Source: Opitutales bacterium
Lineage (GTDB): Bacteria > Verrucomicrobiota > Verrucomicrobiia > Opitutales > Opitutaceae
Direction: 5' to 3'
NCBI GenBank assembly: GCA_018700525.1
Contig: JABITN010000074.1
Span: forward strand, 1-64,000
DNA length: 64,000 bases
Shown: piece after piece, positions 7,257 through 17,478 of the stretch
Numbering within the stretch: the first letter of the stretch is position 1
How the letters are laid out: each line of letters starts with the position of its first letter
Translations under genes and position numbers: made by a program
Notes under the pieces: generated by a model
Databases searched by the model: none
What the model saw: only the letters and a program-made list of their open reading frames with translations
Told to the model about the DNA's origin: nothing

Positions 7257-9748
7257 GAATTGCCCCCAGCAAGAACCCAGCCTGGAGGGCCCGATACGGA
7301 CTCGCGTTTCTTCTCAGTCTCACCACGATTACAGCCGCGCGGGCCGAGACTCCCGAACCCATAGAATCCTTCACTAAAACTTACTGTATCCAATGTCATG
7401 GTACGGATAAGCAAAAGGGCGACTTTCGCATCGACACTTTGCCCTGGGACCTGACGTCGTCCGACTCGCGAGAACAATGGGACCTGGTTTACGAATATGT
7501 AGAGCTGGGAGACATGCCGGAAGAGAAAGCAAAGAAGCATCCCGGTAAGGCTAAGATTGAATCGTTTCTCGGAAAAATTAGTGCAGCCATGGCCCAGGCC
7601 GACGAAAGCGCCCAACCCGGAGGAACTCCCCTACGCCGCCTTAATCGTACCGAATATCTAAATACAGTACGCGATCTTTTTGGAATCCGCGGAATCGATC
7701 TGCCCCTTTCTTTCCCGGCGGATGCACCTGGCGCGGAATTCGATACCATGCCCAAGGGGCTCTTTCTCTCCCCTGCTGTATTGGACGCCTACCATGAAAC
7801 GGCGACCGATATTGCTGATCGCGTTGCGCCCCTGCTGAACGGGTCAATCTACAAGGCAAAGTATACGACGGAGGCCATTGGCGGAGACGAAATCCGTACC
7901 TGGTATGGGCCGCCTATGACGGATCTCAATGGTCAGTTTTGGAAAAGGTATAAGAAAAAAGATTACCTGATGTTCACCGGCAGCAATAATTCGGGATGGA
8001 TGGGGGCAGTGTGGGATCCCCTTCTACTTGCACCCCGCTCTGGCGTCTACCGGGTGCGCCTGCTTGCTAATGGGCAAGCAGAAGTCGGCGCAGATGGAAA
8101 ACCGCTCCGACTGGGTTTCTACGCATTCGATCCAACCAACGCTGGGGAGTTGCCCAAACGTTACCGTCGAGAATGGGCCACCCGCGTCGCGGAGGTCCAT
8201 GTCCCAGATGGCAACCCCACCTGGGTCGACTGCTATGTACCGCTCGAGGCAGGCGAAACGTTTCACATCTATTGCGAGAATCGCTATCCCGAAGGTCGTT
8301 TCCCGGATGAAACCTATCTCATCACCAAACCAGAGTCCATCAGTCTGACTAAAGAGGCGATGCTAGACCCCACCCCGACTATTGAACTACGAGGCATGGA
8401 AGTGGAGGGTCCGATGGACGCCTTGCCTCGCACGAAAAAGTTATTCGGAACCTGGCCCCCGCAGCTGAATCGGGTTAAAATAGAATCGAAGCTTCTGCCC
8501 TTAGCAGCTCGCGCGTTTCGCCGCCCTCTGACCCCTCTCGAGAGTGAAAAACTGGTTACGGCCGTTCTCGAGCATGGCAAACAGACAGGACAATCTGAAT
8601 ACGCCTGGCACTATGCTATTCGCCGCCTTCTTTGTTCCCCGGCATTTTTATACCGCGAAGTGGAAGACTCGGATTTCCTAAGCCAGTATGCACTCGCATC
8701 CCGGCTCTCCTATTTCCTCTGGAGCAGCTTGCCGGACGATGAACTGATCAGGCTTGCCGCGACTGAAAAGCTCTCTGATCCCGCTGTACTTGCAGCTCAG
8801 GTTCAACGTTTGCTTGACGCTCCGAAATCACATCAGTTCGTGAAACACTTCACCGGTCAGTGGCTCGGAAATCGTGAGGTAGAAGCTATCAATGTCTGCG
8901 ACATTCGTTACGAATGGGATAAAAACGTGCGCTACGGTTTCGTGCGCTCCACCGAGGAATTCTTCGAGGAAATCCTCCGCGAAAATCTACCCATTTCCAC
9001 TTTCGTCGATTCCGATTTCACCTATGCCAATACCGCTATGCAAGCGGTCTGGGGAATGAAAGGCGGCGCTAGTCTCGATTCGGTAGCGGCCCTTCAAAGA
9101 CATAGTCAAGTTTGGCCGGAGCCTGAACGTCTCAACCTGAACGATCTGCCCGAAGGCACCCCTGAGCATGTAAGTAACCGCGGTGGCGTGCTCGGCCTGC
9201 CTGGCGTCCTCGCAGTGACCGGCGACGGGGTCGAGTCCTCTCCTATCCTGCGTGGAGTCTGGGTGCTCGGAAATCTATTCGGCAAACATCCACCACCACC
9301 ACCCAAGGATGTTCCTGCCCTCGATATCGATACCAGCAAAGCGACAAGCGTCCGTGAAACGCTGAAGGCCCACACCGAGTTGGGAAGCTGCACCAAGTGT
9401 CACCGCGACATTGATCCCTTGGGTCTCGCCCTCGAAAATTACGATGCCATCGGAGGCTGGCGCACTCGTTACGTAGGCGACAAGACCTTCATAGACGCCA
9501 GCTCCACCATGCCCGACGGCGCTGCCCTTGACGGCCCCGCATCGATCAAACGTATCCTCAAGGAATGCCCCGAGATTTTCACCAATTGCCTACTGACCAA
9601 GCTTCTTGAATACGGCGCGGGACGAGAACTTTCAGTAGGTGACAGACGCATCGTAAACGAGATCGTCAACGCCGAACCCTCCGAAGGCTATCGCTTTGGC
9701 GACCTCATCAACCTCGCCGTCCAGAGCGAAGTGTTCCGAGCAAAATAA
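7253..9748 (+). CDS. DUF1592/DUF1588/DUF1585-type protein with N-terminal cytochrome c motif
   Basis: A large secreted protein of the planctomycete-type cytochrome/DUF1587-1592-1588-1585 architecture, 831 aa. Translation starts at a GTG overlapping the previous stop. A Sec-type signal ends near AARA (residue 31). A haem c motif C45-I-Q-C48-H49 follows. Next comes the LRRLNRTEYLNTVRDLFG block typical of DUF1587, then the central YALASRLSYFLWSSLPDDEL region of DUF1592. A second C-T-K-C-H lies in the DUF1588 block before RDIDPLGLALENYDAIGGW, and a C-terminal DUF1585-like segment follows. Two CxxCH sites imply electron transfer in the periplasm together with the DUF1552 partner. The substrate is unknown. 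Confidence 0.88.
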   Translation: MRIAPSKNPAWRARYGLAFLLSLTTITAARAETPEPIESFTKTYCIQCHGTDKQKGDFRIDTLPWDLTSSDSREQWDLVYEYVELGDMPEEKAKKHPGKAKIESFLGKISAAMAQADESAQPGGTPLRRLNRTEYLNTVRDLFGIRGIDLPLSFPADAPGAEFDTMPKGLFLSPAVLDAYHETATDIADRVAPLLNGSIYKAKYTTEAIGGDEIRTWYGPPMTDLNGQFWKRYKKKDYLMFTGSNNSGWMGAVWDPLLLAPRSGVYRVRLLANGQAEVGADGKPLRLGFYAFDPTNAGELPKRYRREWATRVAEVHVPDGNPTWVDCYVPLEAGETFHIYCENRYPEGRFPDETYLITKPESISLTKEAMLDPTPTIELRGMEVEGPMDALPRTKKLFGTWPPQLNRVKIESKLLPLAARAFRRPLTPLESEKLVTAVLEHGKQTGQSEYAWHYAIRRLLCSPAFLYREVEDSDFLSQYALASRLSYFLWSSLPDDELIRLAATEKLSDPAVLAAQVQRLLDAPKSHQFVKHFTGQWLGNREVEAINVCDIRYEWDKNVRYGFVRSTEEFFEEILRENLPISTFVDSDFTYANTAMQAVWGMKGGASLDSVAALQRHSQVWPEPERLNLNDLPEGTPEHVSNRGGVLGLPGVLAVTGDGVESSPILRGVWVLGNLFGKHPPPPPKDVPALDIDTSKATSVRETLKAHTELGSCTKCHRDIDPLGLALENYDAIGGWRTRYVGDKTFIDASSTMPDGAALDGPASIKRILKECPEIFTNCLLTKLLEYGAGRELSVGDRRIVNEIVNAEPSEGYRFGDLINLAVQSEVFRAK

Positions 9749-9903
9749 GCTCAATCATAGCTGCCATATCTAAACCCATTTCTCCAAACGGAAAAATCTA
9801 CTAGGCCCGCAACGAAGCTATATGAAATCGTGCCCGCGGAACGCTGTTTAGAAAAACCACGGTTTGACCCTTTTGCGTCTCTCCCATTCTATCCACTTCA
9901 ACT

Positions 9904-11385
9904 ATGAAACTACTGACGATTCTATTATGCGCGTTTAGCGCGACGATTTACGCCGCTGACAGGCCCAATGTGGTGATCCTGTACGCCGATGATATGGGAG
10001 TCGGAGATGTTTCCTACGGCGACACGGATGCGAAGATCCAAACGCCGAACATCGATCGGTTGGCGACCGGAGGGATGACTTTCTCCGACGGGCACAGCTC
10101 TTCCGGCATTTGTACGCCGAGCCGTTTTGCTATGCTGACCGGACAACATCACTGGCGTCGGTTCCATGGAATTGCCCAAGCATTTGGCGGACCTGTTTTC
10201 GAACCGGGCGACTTTACCATCGCTGAGATGTTCAAGACAAAGGGCTATCGTACGGCCGCTTTCGGCAAGTGGCATCTAGGCTGGGATTTCGATGCCATTC
10301 GCAAACCCGGAGTGGAAAAGAAGGACTGGCCCAAGCCCGATTCCTACTATTGGACGAAGCGCTTTCCAGGCGGTCCGCTTGAGCGCGGGTTCGATCATTA
10401 TTTCGGCGATGGAACGATCAATTTTCCGCCGTATTGTTGGATCGAAGACGATCGCTTCGTGACCATCCCGACTCAGCCTGTCATCAAATCAGCACCATTG
10501 GCTGGTGGCGGTACCTTCCGTCCGGGACCGATGGCCGCGAGCTGGAGTCCTTATGATATCCTGCCGACCGTCACCGAGAAAACCGTCGAGTGGATTTCCA
10601 AGCAGACATCCGATCAGCCGTTTTTCGTCTACCTCGCGTTCAACTCCCCGCACTATCCGATTGTCCCGAATAAGGAATTCCACGGAAAATCGAAGGCCGG
10701 CTACTACGGCGACTTTGTCATCGAGACCGATGCCATGGTCGGCAAAGTCCTGGCGGCGCTTGAAGCGAGCGGCTTAGCCGAAAATACGATGGTGATCTTC
10801 TCCGCCGACAACGGAACGGAAAACCTCGCTTTCGAACGCTTGGAAAAACACGACCAATGGAGCTCAGGAGATTTTCGGGGAGTGAAACGCGACCTTTACG
10901 AAGGTGGACATCGAGTTCCCCTCATCGTTCGCTGGCCTGGACAGATCGAGGCGGGTGCCGTTTCCGACGAAGTGGTGAGCCAGGTGGATTTGGCAGCCAC
11001 CTTCGCCGCTATGATTGACTACCCAATGGGCAAGGAAGAGGCCATCGACAGTTATAATTTGCTGCCCGTGCTACACAGTGAGGACTATGCCCGTCCCTTG
11101 CGAACCGCGACCGTGCAGAACACATCTGCCGGCAAGTTTGCCTTGCGCAAGGGAGATTGGGTTTTGATCGATGCCCCCTCGGGAGCTGTCAGGAAAGTAA
11201 CGGAAAGCTATTTGGATCATTTCGGATTAGAGGATTACGGAAAAGACAATCCGGGTCTCCTATTCAACCTAAAGGACGACCCGCGCCAGTCCAAAAACCT
11301 CTACGCAAAACACCCCGAAAAGGTCGAGAGCATGCGCAGCCTTCTCAAGAGCTATGTCGAAGGCGAACCGTGCGCTCCACGATGA
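9904..11385 (+). CDS. Family S1 sulfatase
   Basis: Secreted or periplasmic sulfatase of 493 aa. A short signal peptide ends at IYA-AD. The N-terminal metal site is YADDMGVGD (D29, D30). The formylglycine signature is C70-T-P-S-R followed by [11 protein letters not shown]. Later motifs are [26 protein letters not shown] and [15 protein letters not shown]. The C-terminal [19 protein letters not shown] is the usual end of arylsulfatase-A-like enzymes. A strong hairpin at 11398-11423 follows the gene. The substrate cannot be assigned, though the context points to a carbohydrate sulfate. Confidence 0.95.
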   Translation: MKLLTILLCAFSATIYAADRPNVVILYADDMGVGDVSYGDTDAKIQTPNIDRLATGGMTFSDGHSSSGICTPSRFAMLTGQHHWRRFHGIAQAFGGPVFEPGDFTIAEMFKTKGYRTAAFGKWHLGWDFDAIRKPGVEKKDWPKPDSYYWTKRFPGGPLERGFDHYFGDGTINFPPYCWIEDDRFVTIPTQPVIKSAPLAGGGTFRPGPMAASWSPYDILPTVTEKTVEWISKQTSDQPFFVYLAFNSPHYPIVPNKEFHGKSKAGYYGDFVIETDAMVGKVLAALEASGLAENTMVIFSADNGTENLAFERLEKHDQWSSGDFRGVKRDLYEGGHRVPLIVRWPGQIEAGAVSDEVVSQVDLAATFAAMIDYPMGKEEAIDSYNLLPVLHSEDYARPLRTATVQNTSAGKFALRKGDWVLIDAPSGAVRKVTESYLDHFGLEDYGKDNPGLLFNLKDDPRQSKNLYAKHPEKVESMRSLLKSYVEGEPCAPR

Positions 11386-11397
11386 CCCAGTAGGCAG

Positions 11398-11424
11398 GGA
11401 GGACCGGCTCGGTCCTCCGTTTTA
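11398..11424 (+). terminator. Rho-independent terminator after sulfatase
   Basis: GGAGGACCG, loop GCT, CGGTCCTCC, then GTTTT: a 9-bp GC-rich stem with a short T run, 13 bases after the sulfatase stop. Part of the left arm (GTAGGCAGGGAGGAC) is repeated inverted at 11450-11460, so it may belong to a larger palindromic repeat. Confidence 0.65.
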
Positions 11425-11455
11425 GATACCGTTCAGAGAACTGAAGCAGTCCTCC

Positions 11456-11731
11456 CTACCGAGACAGAATTTCGTTCAATCCTGCTAGGTTTTCGCGCAG
11501 ACGCGTTTCCGAATCGGCTGACGGCATGTGATCAATAAGCCCAATTAAACCACCGTATCCAGATTCCAATACTAAACGTATCATCTGAGCTTCGTATTTA
11601 CCTGAACCGATCGGAAGAATTTTGTTCTCCAAGGTTTTGTGATCGACGATCTCCTTATCCGTCATGCCGCTCAAATTGATGCACAGCAAATAGGGCATCA
11701 TCAGTTCCAAATATTCGGCGAAACGATCCAC
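11456..11731 (-). pseudogene. C-terminal remnant of sugar phosphate isomerase/epimerase
   Basis: About 91 residues readable on the minus strand, with no ATG start and an in-frame TAG immediately upstream. The sequence (INLSGMTDKE..., ILPIGSGKYEAQMIRLVLESGYGGLIGLIDH, LRENLAGL) matches the last beta-alpha units and tail of xylose-isomerase-like TIM barrels. The N-terminal two thirds are missing. I read it as a decayed gene. Sequence at 11757-11978 continues open on the same strand in another frame but shows no recognisable domain. Confidence 0.6.
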
Positions 11732-12079
11732 CTAGTCTGACTTGTTCTTCGGCCGTCTACACTGCTCCACTCCAAAAACGGGAAATAACCACCATCACCG
11801 GCTTCACAGTTTTCTCTTTTCGGAAATCGCCCCATTGCATTGTGCTGTAGCCCACCCACCTTTTCCAATCAATCCTGTGAACATTCTTGTGTTCGTTTAG
11901 AAGAAATCCGGTCCTATCGACAAAAAAGATCGATTCTGTCTGCATTAGCCTCTTGACGCTATTGAAACTGGCTCCCATTCATTTGCTAATGAGATTCAGT
12001 AGCATTTAATATGTTCGGATGTCCCTTCAAGGCTCCTGCAGTGATTTCGTTGTCTTTCGGCAAGCGAGAAGTACCCAGC

Positions 12080-12937
12080 ATGCGGTTTGACCAGATAGAG
12101 GGCCTCTCTTTCTCATCGTACAGGTTTTCGACCGACGCCACCGAAACTTTCACTGTTTGGCCCTTTAAATCTTTCTCTCAGATCGTATTTGTCCTTCGTG
12201 GAAAAATAGACTTTTCGTTCCCGATAATCGGTGCCCGCACAGCCAAAACAGGAGAATGGTTCGCTTTGTCCATAAACAATCAACAGATGACCGGAACCTT
12301 CTCCGGTGATGTTGAGTTGGCCGTTATCGAATGTTCCAGCGAGATTTGGCAGGGCTTGGCCAATGAGAAAGATACTTTCTCGCACACGCGAAGAGCCTGC
12401 TTGGGTTGTTCTCAACGGACAGAAACAATTTTCCTTAAGAGTCAGATGGATTCCTCTGTAACTGGACTGGCGAAGGATCTTGCGTCAGCACAAGGAAATA
12501 ACCCTAGCGAGCTCTTGCTTATTCAAGCTAAGACACTCGAACTTCTTTCGCTCGTATCCCGTGCCTCGCCGCTCGACCACACTCCACAAAAAGATCCGTG
12601 CTCGCGGAAGGACGATCATAATTCCATAGCTGCCGCAGCCAATTACCTTGAAGACAATCTAGCTGCTGATCATTCTCTTGCCGGCTTGAGCCGACAAGTT
12701 TCGTTGAACGAGTTCAAGCTTAAGAAGGGGTTCCGTGATCGTTTTGGAGTGACCGTATTCGGATACCTAAGGCAAAAACGAATGGAACATGCTCGCGAAT
12801 TGTTGAAAACACGGGACTCTACGGTATTGGAAGTCGCTAACACGGTCGGCTATTCCAACCCAAGTCACTTTACGCGAGCATTCCGGGGAGCTTTTGGCAT
12901 TAATCCCAAAGTTTTTATCTCCGACAGCAGGCGATGA
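12080..12937 (+). CDS. PchR-like AraC family transcriptional regulator
   Basis: An AraC/XylS regulator resembling PchR/YbtA-type siderophore-responsive activators. The N-terminal part has no recognisable cupin signature. The C-terminal ~100 residues hold two helix-turn-helix motifs: HSLAGLSRQVSLNEFKLKKG, and VLEVANTVGYSNPSHFTRAF followed by FGINP. The phrases LNEFKLKKGF and TVFGYLRQKRM are typical of the PchR group. I favour ATG 12080, which follows an AGCGAGAAG purine stretch; an in-frame ATG at 12011 would add 23 residues. The next gene is a siderophore TonB receptor. A pair of direct repeats with 21-bp spacing lies between them, matching how such regulators bind. Confidence 0.85.
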   Translation: MRFDQIEGLSFSSYRFSTDATETFTVWPFKSFSQIVFVLRGKIDFSFPIIGARTAKTGEWFALSINNQQMTGTFSGDVELAVIECSSEIWQGLANEKDTFSHTRRACLGCSQRTETIFLKSQMDSSVTGLAKDLASAQGNNPSELLLIQAKTLELLSLVSRASPLDHTPQKDPCSRKDDHNSIAAAANYLEDNLAADHSLAGLSRQVSLNEFKLKKGFRDRFGVTVFGYLRQKRMEHARELLKTRDSTVLEVANTVGYSNPSHFTRAFRGAFGINPKVFISDSRR

Positions 12938-13120
12938 CCCTGGAGGCGGAAAGTTGCGGTCTTCTCAAGAGATCCACCTTCATTAGCAATTTAGACTAAT
13001 TGCAGAAGATCGTAAGCCGCCCAGTATTCGGTTGCCGTAAATACGCCCGGTTGGCCAGCCAAAGCTGCTTCCTCTGCAAAGTTAAAAAACTAAGTGAAGT
13101 TTAACCCATCAAAATAAAAA

Positions 13121-13152
13121 ATCCGTCTCGGGGCGCTTTTGATCCGTCTCGG
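13121..13152 (+). promoter_or_regulatory. Candidate AraC/PchR operator: two direct repeats 21 bp apart
   Basis: ATCCGTCTCGG occurs at 13121-13131 and again at 13142-13152, an exact 11-base repeat with a start-to-start distance of 21 bp (two helical turns). It lies between the PchR-like regulator and the TonB receptor, 110 bases before the receptor start. AraC-type proteins bind such same-face direct repeats. Binding is inferred, not shown. The rest of the 12938-13261 gap shows no gene. Confidence 0.6.
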
Positions 13153-13261
13153 AGTAGCCTGTTAAGCCCAATTTCCTGTATTTTGCCTTCTTATGAAAAA
13201 GCGACAGACCTCAAATCTTGTAGGGGTCACCGCAGTTTTAAGAATCGAAACTATACTAAAA

Positions 13262-15316
13262 ATGAAAAAATGTAACTTAGCGTGTTTAGCTATCACGACT
13301 TTATTTTCAACAGCATTTGTTGACTTGCATGGACAAGAAAACAAAGCTGTTGAACTAGACGACCTTGTTGTTGTGGGCAAGTACCTGCAATCGGATCAGA
13401 TCAACGCACTTAAGTCGCCTACTCCCATTGACGAAGTGCCTCAAAGTTTAACGATTTTGACATCTGACCTGATGTCTCTGCAGGACATAACATCTATGGC
13501 CGACATCGCTGATTATGTTCCTGGCATTGACGCTGGGCAAGGTGAAGGCCATAGAGATGACATCCTCTTTAGAGGAGTTAAATCAACAGCCGACTTCTTT
13601 GTGGACGGTGTAAGAGATGATGTTCAGTACTTTAGGCCACTTTACAATATAGAACAGGTCGAAGTGCTTAAGGGAGCAAATGCATTATTCTTTGGGCGCG
13701 GTGGAACGGGCGGACTTATTAACCGAGTTAGCAAGACTGCTCTAATTGGCGAGAATTCCACAGGTTATACGATTTCTCTCGATGAATTGGGCGAACAATA
13801 TTTTGATATAGACGCAAATGTAGCGATTGGAGCAAACGTGGCATTTCGTTTGAATGCTTATACTGAAGACCTTGAAAATCATCGTGATTTTTATTATGGA
13901 GATAACACTGGATTCAATCCAACTTTAAAATTTGAATTGAGTGAGAAAACAACTGTTAATGTCTCTTACGAAAACCTTGACCACAAACGCTTTATAGATC
14001 GTGGTATTCCGTCTGAAAACGGGGTACCGGTCAAGTCACTAGCGGGTATAACTTTTGGCGATAAAAATGATAACTATTCATCCTTAGATGCAGATACTAT
14101 CAGATTAAGTATCGACCAAGCATTAGATGATAGCACGAAATTACGTTTCAACTACACCGATAACGACTTTTCAAAGCTATATCAGAATCTTTACGCAAAA
14201 AGTTATGATTCTGCAGCAGGCACGGTACAACTAGAGGGGTATCGTGATACAACTAACAGGAGTAGCAAAATTTATTCTCTAGATTTGATTGGAGAAAAGA
14301 AAATCGGTACCATGACACACAAATTCGTGTTCGGTCTAGAGGACGTTGATACTAGCAACAATAATGATCGTTTCTATATGGATACAGATAACTTAGATAA
14401 TAACTCTAAGGGAGAAAAGATTACTACCAACGTAACTAACCCGCTATCGATATCTCCTCATAATTTTACGACCGAAAAATATGATGAGACTAAAGCTGAC
14501 CTTAGTGTCAGTTCTATCTATTTCAGTGACGAAATCGCATTATCAGAACAATTTGACTTAGTTTTGGGCGGTAGAATTGATGACTTCAGTCTTTCAGTAA
14601 AAGATGTGTACGGCAACTCTGGTGGTAGTGCGTCCAAGACAGATGAAGAATTCTCTCCTCGCCTAGGATTTGTATATAAGCCACAGCGAAATGTTTCATA
14701 TTATGCAAGTTACAGCGAATCTTTTATACCCAAAAGTGGGGGTCAATATGCTGATTTAAAAGGTAGTACGAAGCAAAAGACAGATCCAGATGTTTACGAG
14801 AATACTGAATTTGGGGTAAAATTCGACCTTGATAACGGGGTGGCTTTAAGTGCTGCATTATACAGTTCAGATGCTGTTAAACCAACTGGATCAGTGGCTG
14901 ATGGCGACTTTGCAGTTACAAAGACTTCCACAAAAGGGATGGAACTACAAGCGACTGGTAATGTAACCGACAATTGGTTCATTTCAGCTGGAGCTAATAT
15001 AGTGAACGGAAGGGTTCCAGCAGAGGTAGCTGAGAAGAGTTACTCAATTTGGAATCTTTTTAAACTAGATGACAAACTAAGCTTTGGCCTAGGTGTAGTT
15101 CATAAAGGTGATACTATTGGAAAAGGTAGTACCAAATTACCATCTTATACTCGCGTTGATGCATCTGCTTATTATAAAATTGATGAAAATATGCGGATTC
15201 AACTTAACATAGAAAACGTAACCGATAGGCTTTATTTTCCACACTCATACGGAAGTGGACAGGTGACAGTTGGAGCTCCTATTCACGCAACTCTGAAAAT
15301 TGTTGGACGCTTCTAG
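13262..15316 (+). CDS. TonB-dependent siderophore receptor
   Basis: Outer-membrane ferric-siderophore receptor of about 684 aa. I start it at 13262 because MKKCNLACLAITTLFSTAFV is a signal peptide; the ATG at 13193 would precede it by 23 residues. The plug domain carries PTPIDEVPQSLTILTSDLM, DILFRGVKSTADFFVDGVRDDVQYFRPLYNIEQVEVLKG and FGRGGTGGLINRVSK, the classic FhuE/FpvA-type plug. The barrel ends with MRIQLNIENVTDRLYFPHSYG and a terminal GRF with C-terminal Phe. The gene is clearly more AT-rich than its neighbours, with many A/T third positions, which suggests recent acquisition. A strong terminator follows. Confidence 0.92.
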   Translation: MKKCNLACLAITTLFSTAFVDLHGQENKAVELDDLVVVGKYLQSDQINALKSPTPIDEVPQSLTILTSDLMSLQDITSMADIADYVPGIDAGQGEGHRDDILFRGVKSTADFFVDGVRDDVQYFRPLYNIEQVEVLKGANALFFGRGGTGGLINRVSKTALIGENSTGYTISLDELGEQYFDIDANVAIGANVAFRLNAYTEDLENHRDFYYGDNTGFNPTLKFELSEKTTVNVSYENLDHKRFIDRGIPSENGVPVKSLAGITFGDKNDNYSSLDADTIRLSIDQALDDSTKLRFNYTDNDFSKLYQNLYAKSYDSAAGTVQLEGYRDTTNRSSKIYSLDLIGEKKIGTMTHKFVFGLEDVDTSNNNDRFYMDTDNLDNNSKGEKITTNVTNPLSISPHNFTTEKYDETKADLSVSSIYFSDEIALSEQFDLVLGGRIDDFSLSVKDVYGNSGGSASKTDEEFSPRLGFVYKPQRNVSYYASYSESFIPKSGGQYADLKGSTKQKTDPDVYENTEFGVKFDLDNGVALSAALYSSDAVKPTGSVADGDFAVTKTSTKGMELQATGNVTDNWFISAGANIVNGRVPAEVAEKSYSIWNLFKLDDKLSFGLGVVHKGDTIGKGSTKLPSYTRVDASAYYKIDENMRIQLNIENVTDRLYFPHSYGSGQVTVGAPIHATLKIVGRF

Positions 15317-15342
15317 GTGTAGGATATACTAATTTGAATTTT

Positions 15343-15380
15343 AAGCGGGCTATGGTTAAACGTAGCCTGCTTTTTTGTTT
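15343..15380 (+). terminator. Rho-independent terminator after TonB receptor
   Basis: AAGCGGGCTA, 10-base loop, TAGCCTGCTT with one G-T pair, followed by a T-rich tract (TTTTGTTTGT). It starts 27 bases after the receptor stop. Confidence 0.8.
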
Positions 15381-15555
15381 GTCTATAGAAATGATAAAAG
15401 TTCTTAGATCAAATCGAAATATTTCTAATTCTTTTTCACAAGCATCCCATATACCGTTTTCGAATGACGCAAAGCATTAAGCGCAAGGATAGGTTCTTGA
15501 GCTTCGGGAAAACGCTATTCCTACTTTTTGCGATTCTAGGGCGGCTTCATGCTCC

Positions 15556-15905
15556 GTGCGGCCCTATCCATTTCGGTTACCTGGGTGCAAGCCTGGGCAA
15601 ATAGGTTTGGTCGGGAGTCGCGACTACCCACGTTATTTCGAATCCTTTTCTAAGGTCGCTATCGTCACGCATGGGCTAGAAGCCGCAGATGTAGATGGTA
15701 AACTGATCCCCTTTCGCACCGACGATGTATTCGTCATACACGGCAACCGTCCAAACGACTATTTCGGTACGGAGAACCTGACAATGACCAACGTCTAGTA
15801 TAATCCAAAGCCCACCGAACTCAATCGCTTCGACCCGGTAGCCCTGGATGTCCCAGAGTACAGTGAAGGCCATATCTGCAATGAACCATGCGATCCATTT
15901 TTAGA
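15556..15905 (+). pseudogene. Decayed AraC-type regulator N-terminus (cupin part)
   Basis: One frame reads through a TAG at 15796-15798. Before it, VAIVTHGLEAADVDGKLIPFRTDDVFVIHGNRPNDYF... resembles the ligand-binding cupin of AraC regulators. After it, YNPKPTELNRFDPVALDVPEY resembles the segment that follows. No helix-turn-helix region remains. The identification is tentative; it is the most readable piece of a decayed stretch. Confidence 0.4.
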
Positions 15906-17090
15906 TGCACTTACGGCTAAGTATCCATTAAGCGAGGATCGAGCGGGAAGTGACAAACGCATCGAGGCAGGGGAAGGCCCCTTCCGTGTACCGCGACAAA
16001 ACTGTCAGGTTTCCATGGTAGCTAACAGGCCAATCCCGCCAACGGCTATTCGCTGCCTGGAAGTCAGTTTGCCTATCGCGAACAATTCATTAGAGGAATG
16101 GGCTTTTCTTCTAGTGAGGACATTCCCCATTTCAACCTGCCGTAAACTGAAAACAGGATGAAACAGGCATTCAACATGATAGCCGCGGCATTCCGAAGGC
16201 GCAATACCCCAACTATCAACAAGAAAATTCAGATCCGCTCCAGTGTTAGCCTATAAAATTATATCCAAATAAAGCTTCTGCTAGCCGCGAGCCATAAGCA
16301 CAGGCGGATGAGTAAAATTAACCTTCCTTGTGGCCAATTCCTCTTCTGAAATATCGAGACCAATTCGGCGGGCAGCAACATCTAGCTCAATCATGTCTAG
16401 ATTTTGAAGTAGTGCCAGTGGGCGACATGATGCGACAGCCCGAAGTGGGGTCTATTATGGAGACTTCCTCCCAGGATGGTCGGTACACATCTCAGGGCGT
16501 CTATGGCAAACACAAAGCATGCGTTCGGAACGATCACCAAGAAGCTCTTCAATGAAGCAAGTGGGATATTGTCTATTCATGCGCTGTGCTCAAACGTAGT
16601 GGCGCCAACTCAGTTCGAGCCACAGTACGACTCCAACCTGCAGACCCGCTTCCTGGTTGATTTGTTTCAAAAAACGGTAACGGCTAGCCCTGTGTAATTG
16701 GTCGAGGTTACGACGCCTGATATGTATCATACTTTCGACATCATACACTAGTCTTTCCAAATACCTGTGGCCGGTATTTCGCCCAGGGTGATGACGAGGC
16801 TCTCGAGCCGTGCATGCCGATTATAGCAACCGTAGCGGTTTTCAGAAAATTGCGACGGGTAGTTAGCGTATTTATAAGAAGTTTAAACGGTTGATTTTTG
16901 GATAGGTTCTAAGTGTGATACTGCTTGTCTGTGTGTAGGGTAGTAGGTTCGAAAAGGCACGTTTCTAATTCGAAATCTCCGACAAACTCTTTGGCGACGG
17001 GGACCTAAAGGCATATCAACGAGAAGAAATTGATAAAATAATCCCCTTTATTGACAAATGATCAATGACCCGTTTGCTCTCTTCGAAATG
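15906..17090. other. Decayed non-coding stretch
   Basis: About 1.2 kb with only short open frames broken by stops. Fragments such as NGYSLPGSQFAYREQFIRGM (about 16040-16105) and KYRDQFGGQQHLAQSCLDFE (16349 onward) look like former protein code, but I cannot name them. No transposase, tRNA or inverted-repeat boundary was seen. I read the region as gene decay. Confidence 0.5.
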
Positions 17091-17130
17091 ATTGATTCAA
17101 TCCTGGATCACAACTGAACCGCAATTTACA

Positions 17131-17295
17131 ATGGCATCAACACCCAGCAAAGACTACAAGCGCCTCGAGCGCGAACAAAAGAAACGCGACAAACGCATGG
17201 CACGCGAGGAGGCGAAAGCTGAAAAGCTGAGAGTCGCCGAGGAAGCCAAGGTCAAAGCAGCCGAAGAGGCTGAGACCGAAACCGAAGAAGAATAG
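17131..17295 (+). CDS. Small charged coiled-coil protein
   Basis: A predicted protein of 54 aa starting at ATG 17131; an in-frame ATG at 17092 lies upstream. It is almost entirely Lys, Arg, Glu and Ala (EREQKKRDKRMAREEAKAE... EETETEEE-like tail) and should form one long helix. It has no signal peptide. Regular codon use suggests it is real, but no family was recognised. Confidence 0.5.
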   Translation: MASTPSKDYKRLEREQKKRDKRMAREEAKAEKLRVAEEAKVKAAEEAETETEEE

Positions 17296-17336
17296 AGGTC
17301 CTCGACCTCGGTTTTAAACCATCCCGATCTATCTGG

Positions 17337-17380
17337 GTAGCTACGTCCTCGTTGACCCTGAGCTCCGTCGAAGGGCGAGG
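17337..17380. repeat. Dispersed repeat, copy A
   Basis: GTAGCTACGTCCTCGTT... CCTGAGCTCCGTCGAAGGGCGAG is repeated with few changes at 47913-47953. Both copies are intergenic. Only the function as a repeat can be stated. Confidence 0.55.
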
Positions 17381-17478
17381 AACTCGAGTGGATTCGGATG
17401 AGAAAGGATGGACGATTAGTTCAAATCCCTTCGCACCCGTACCTGACCACCGAACATATAAATTCGGTTGAGGTTTCC

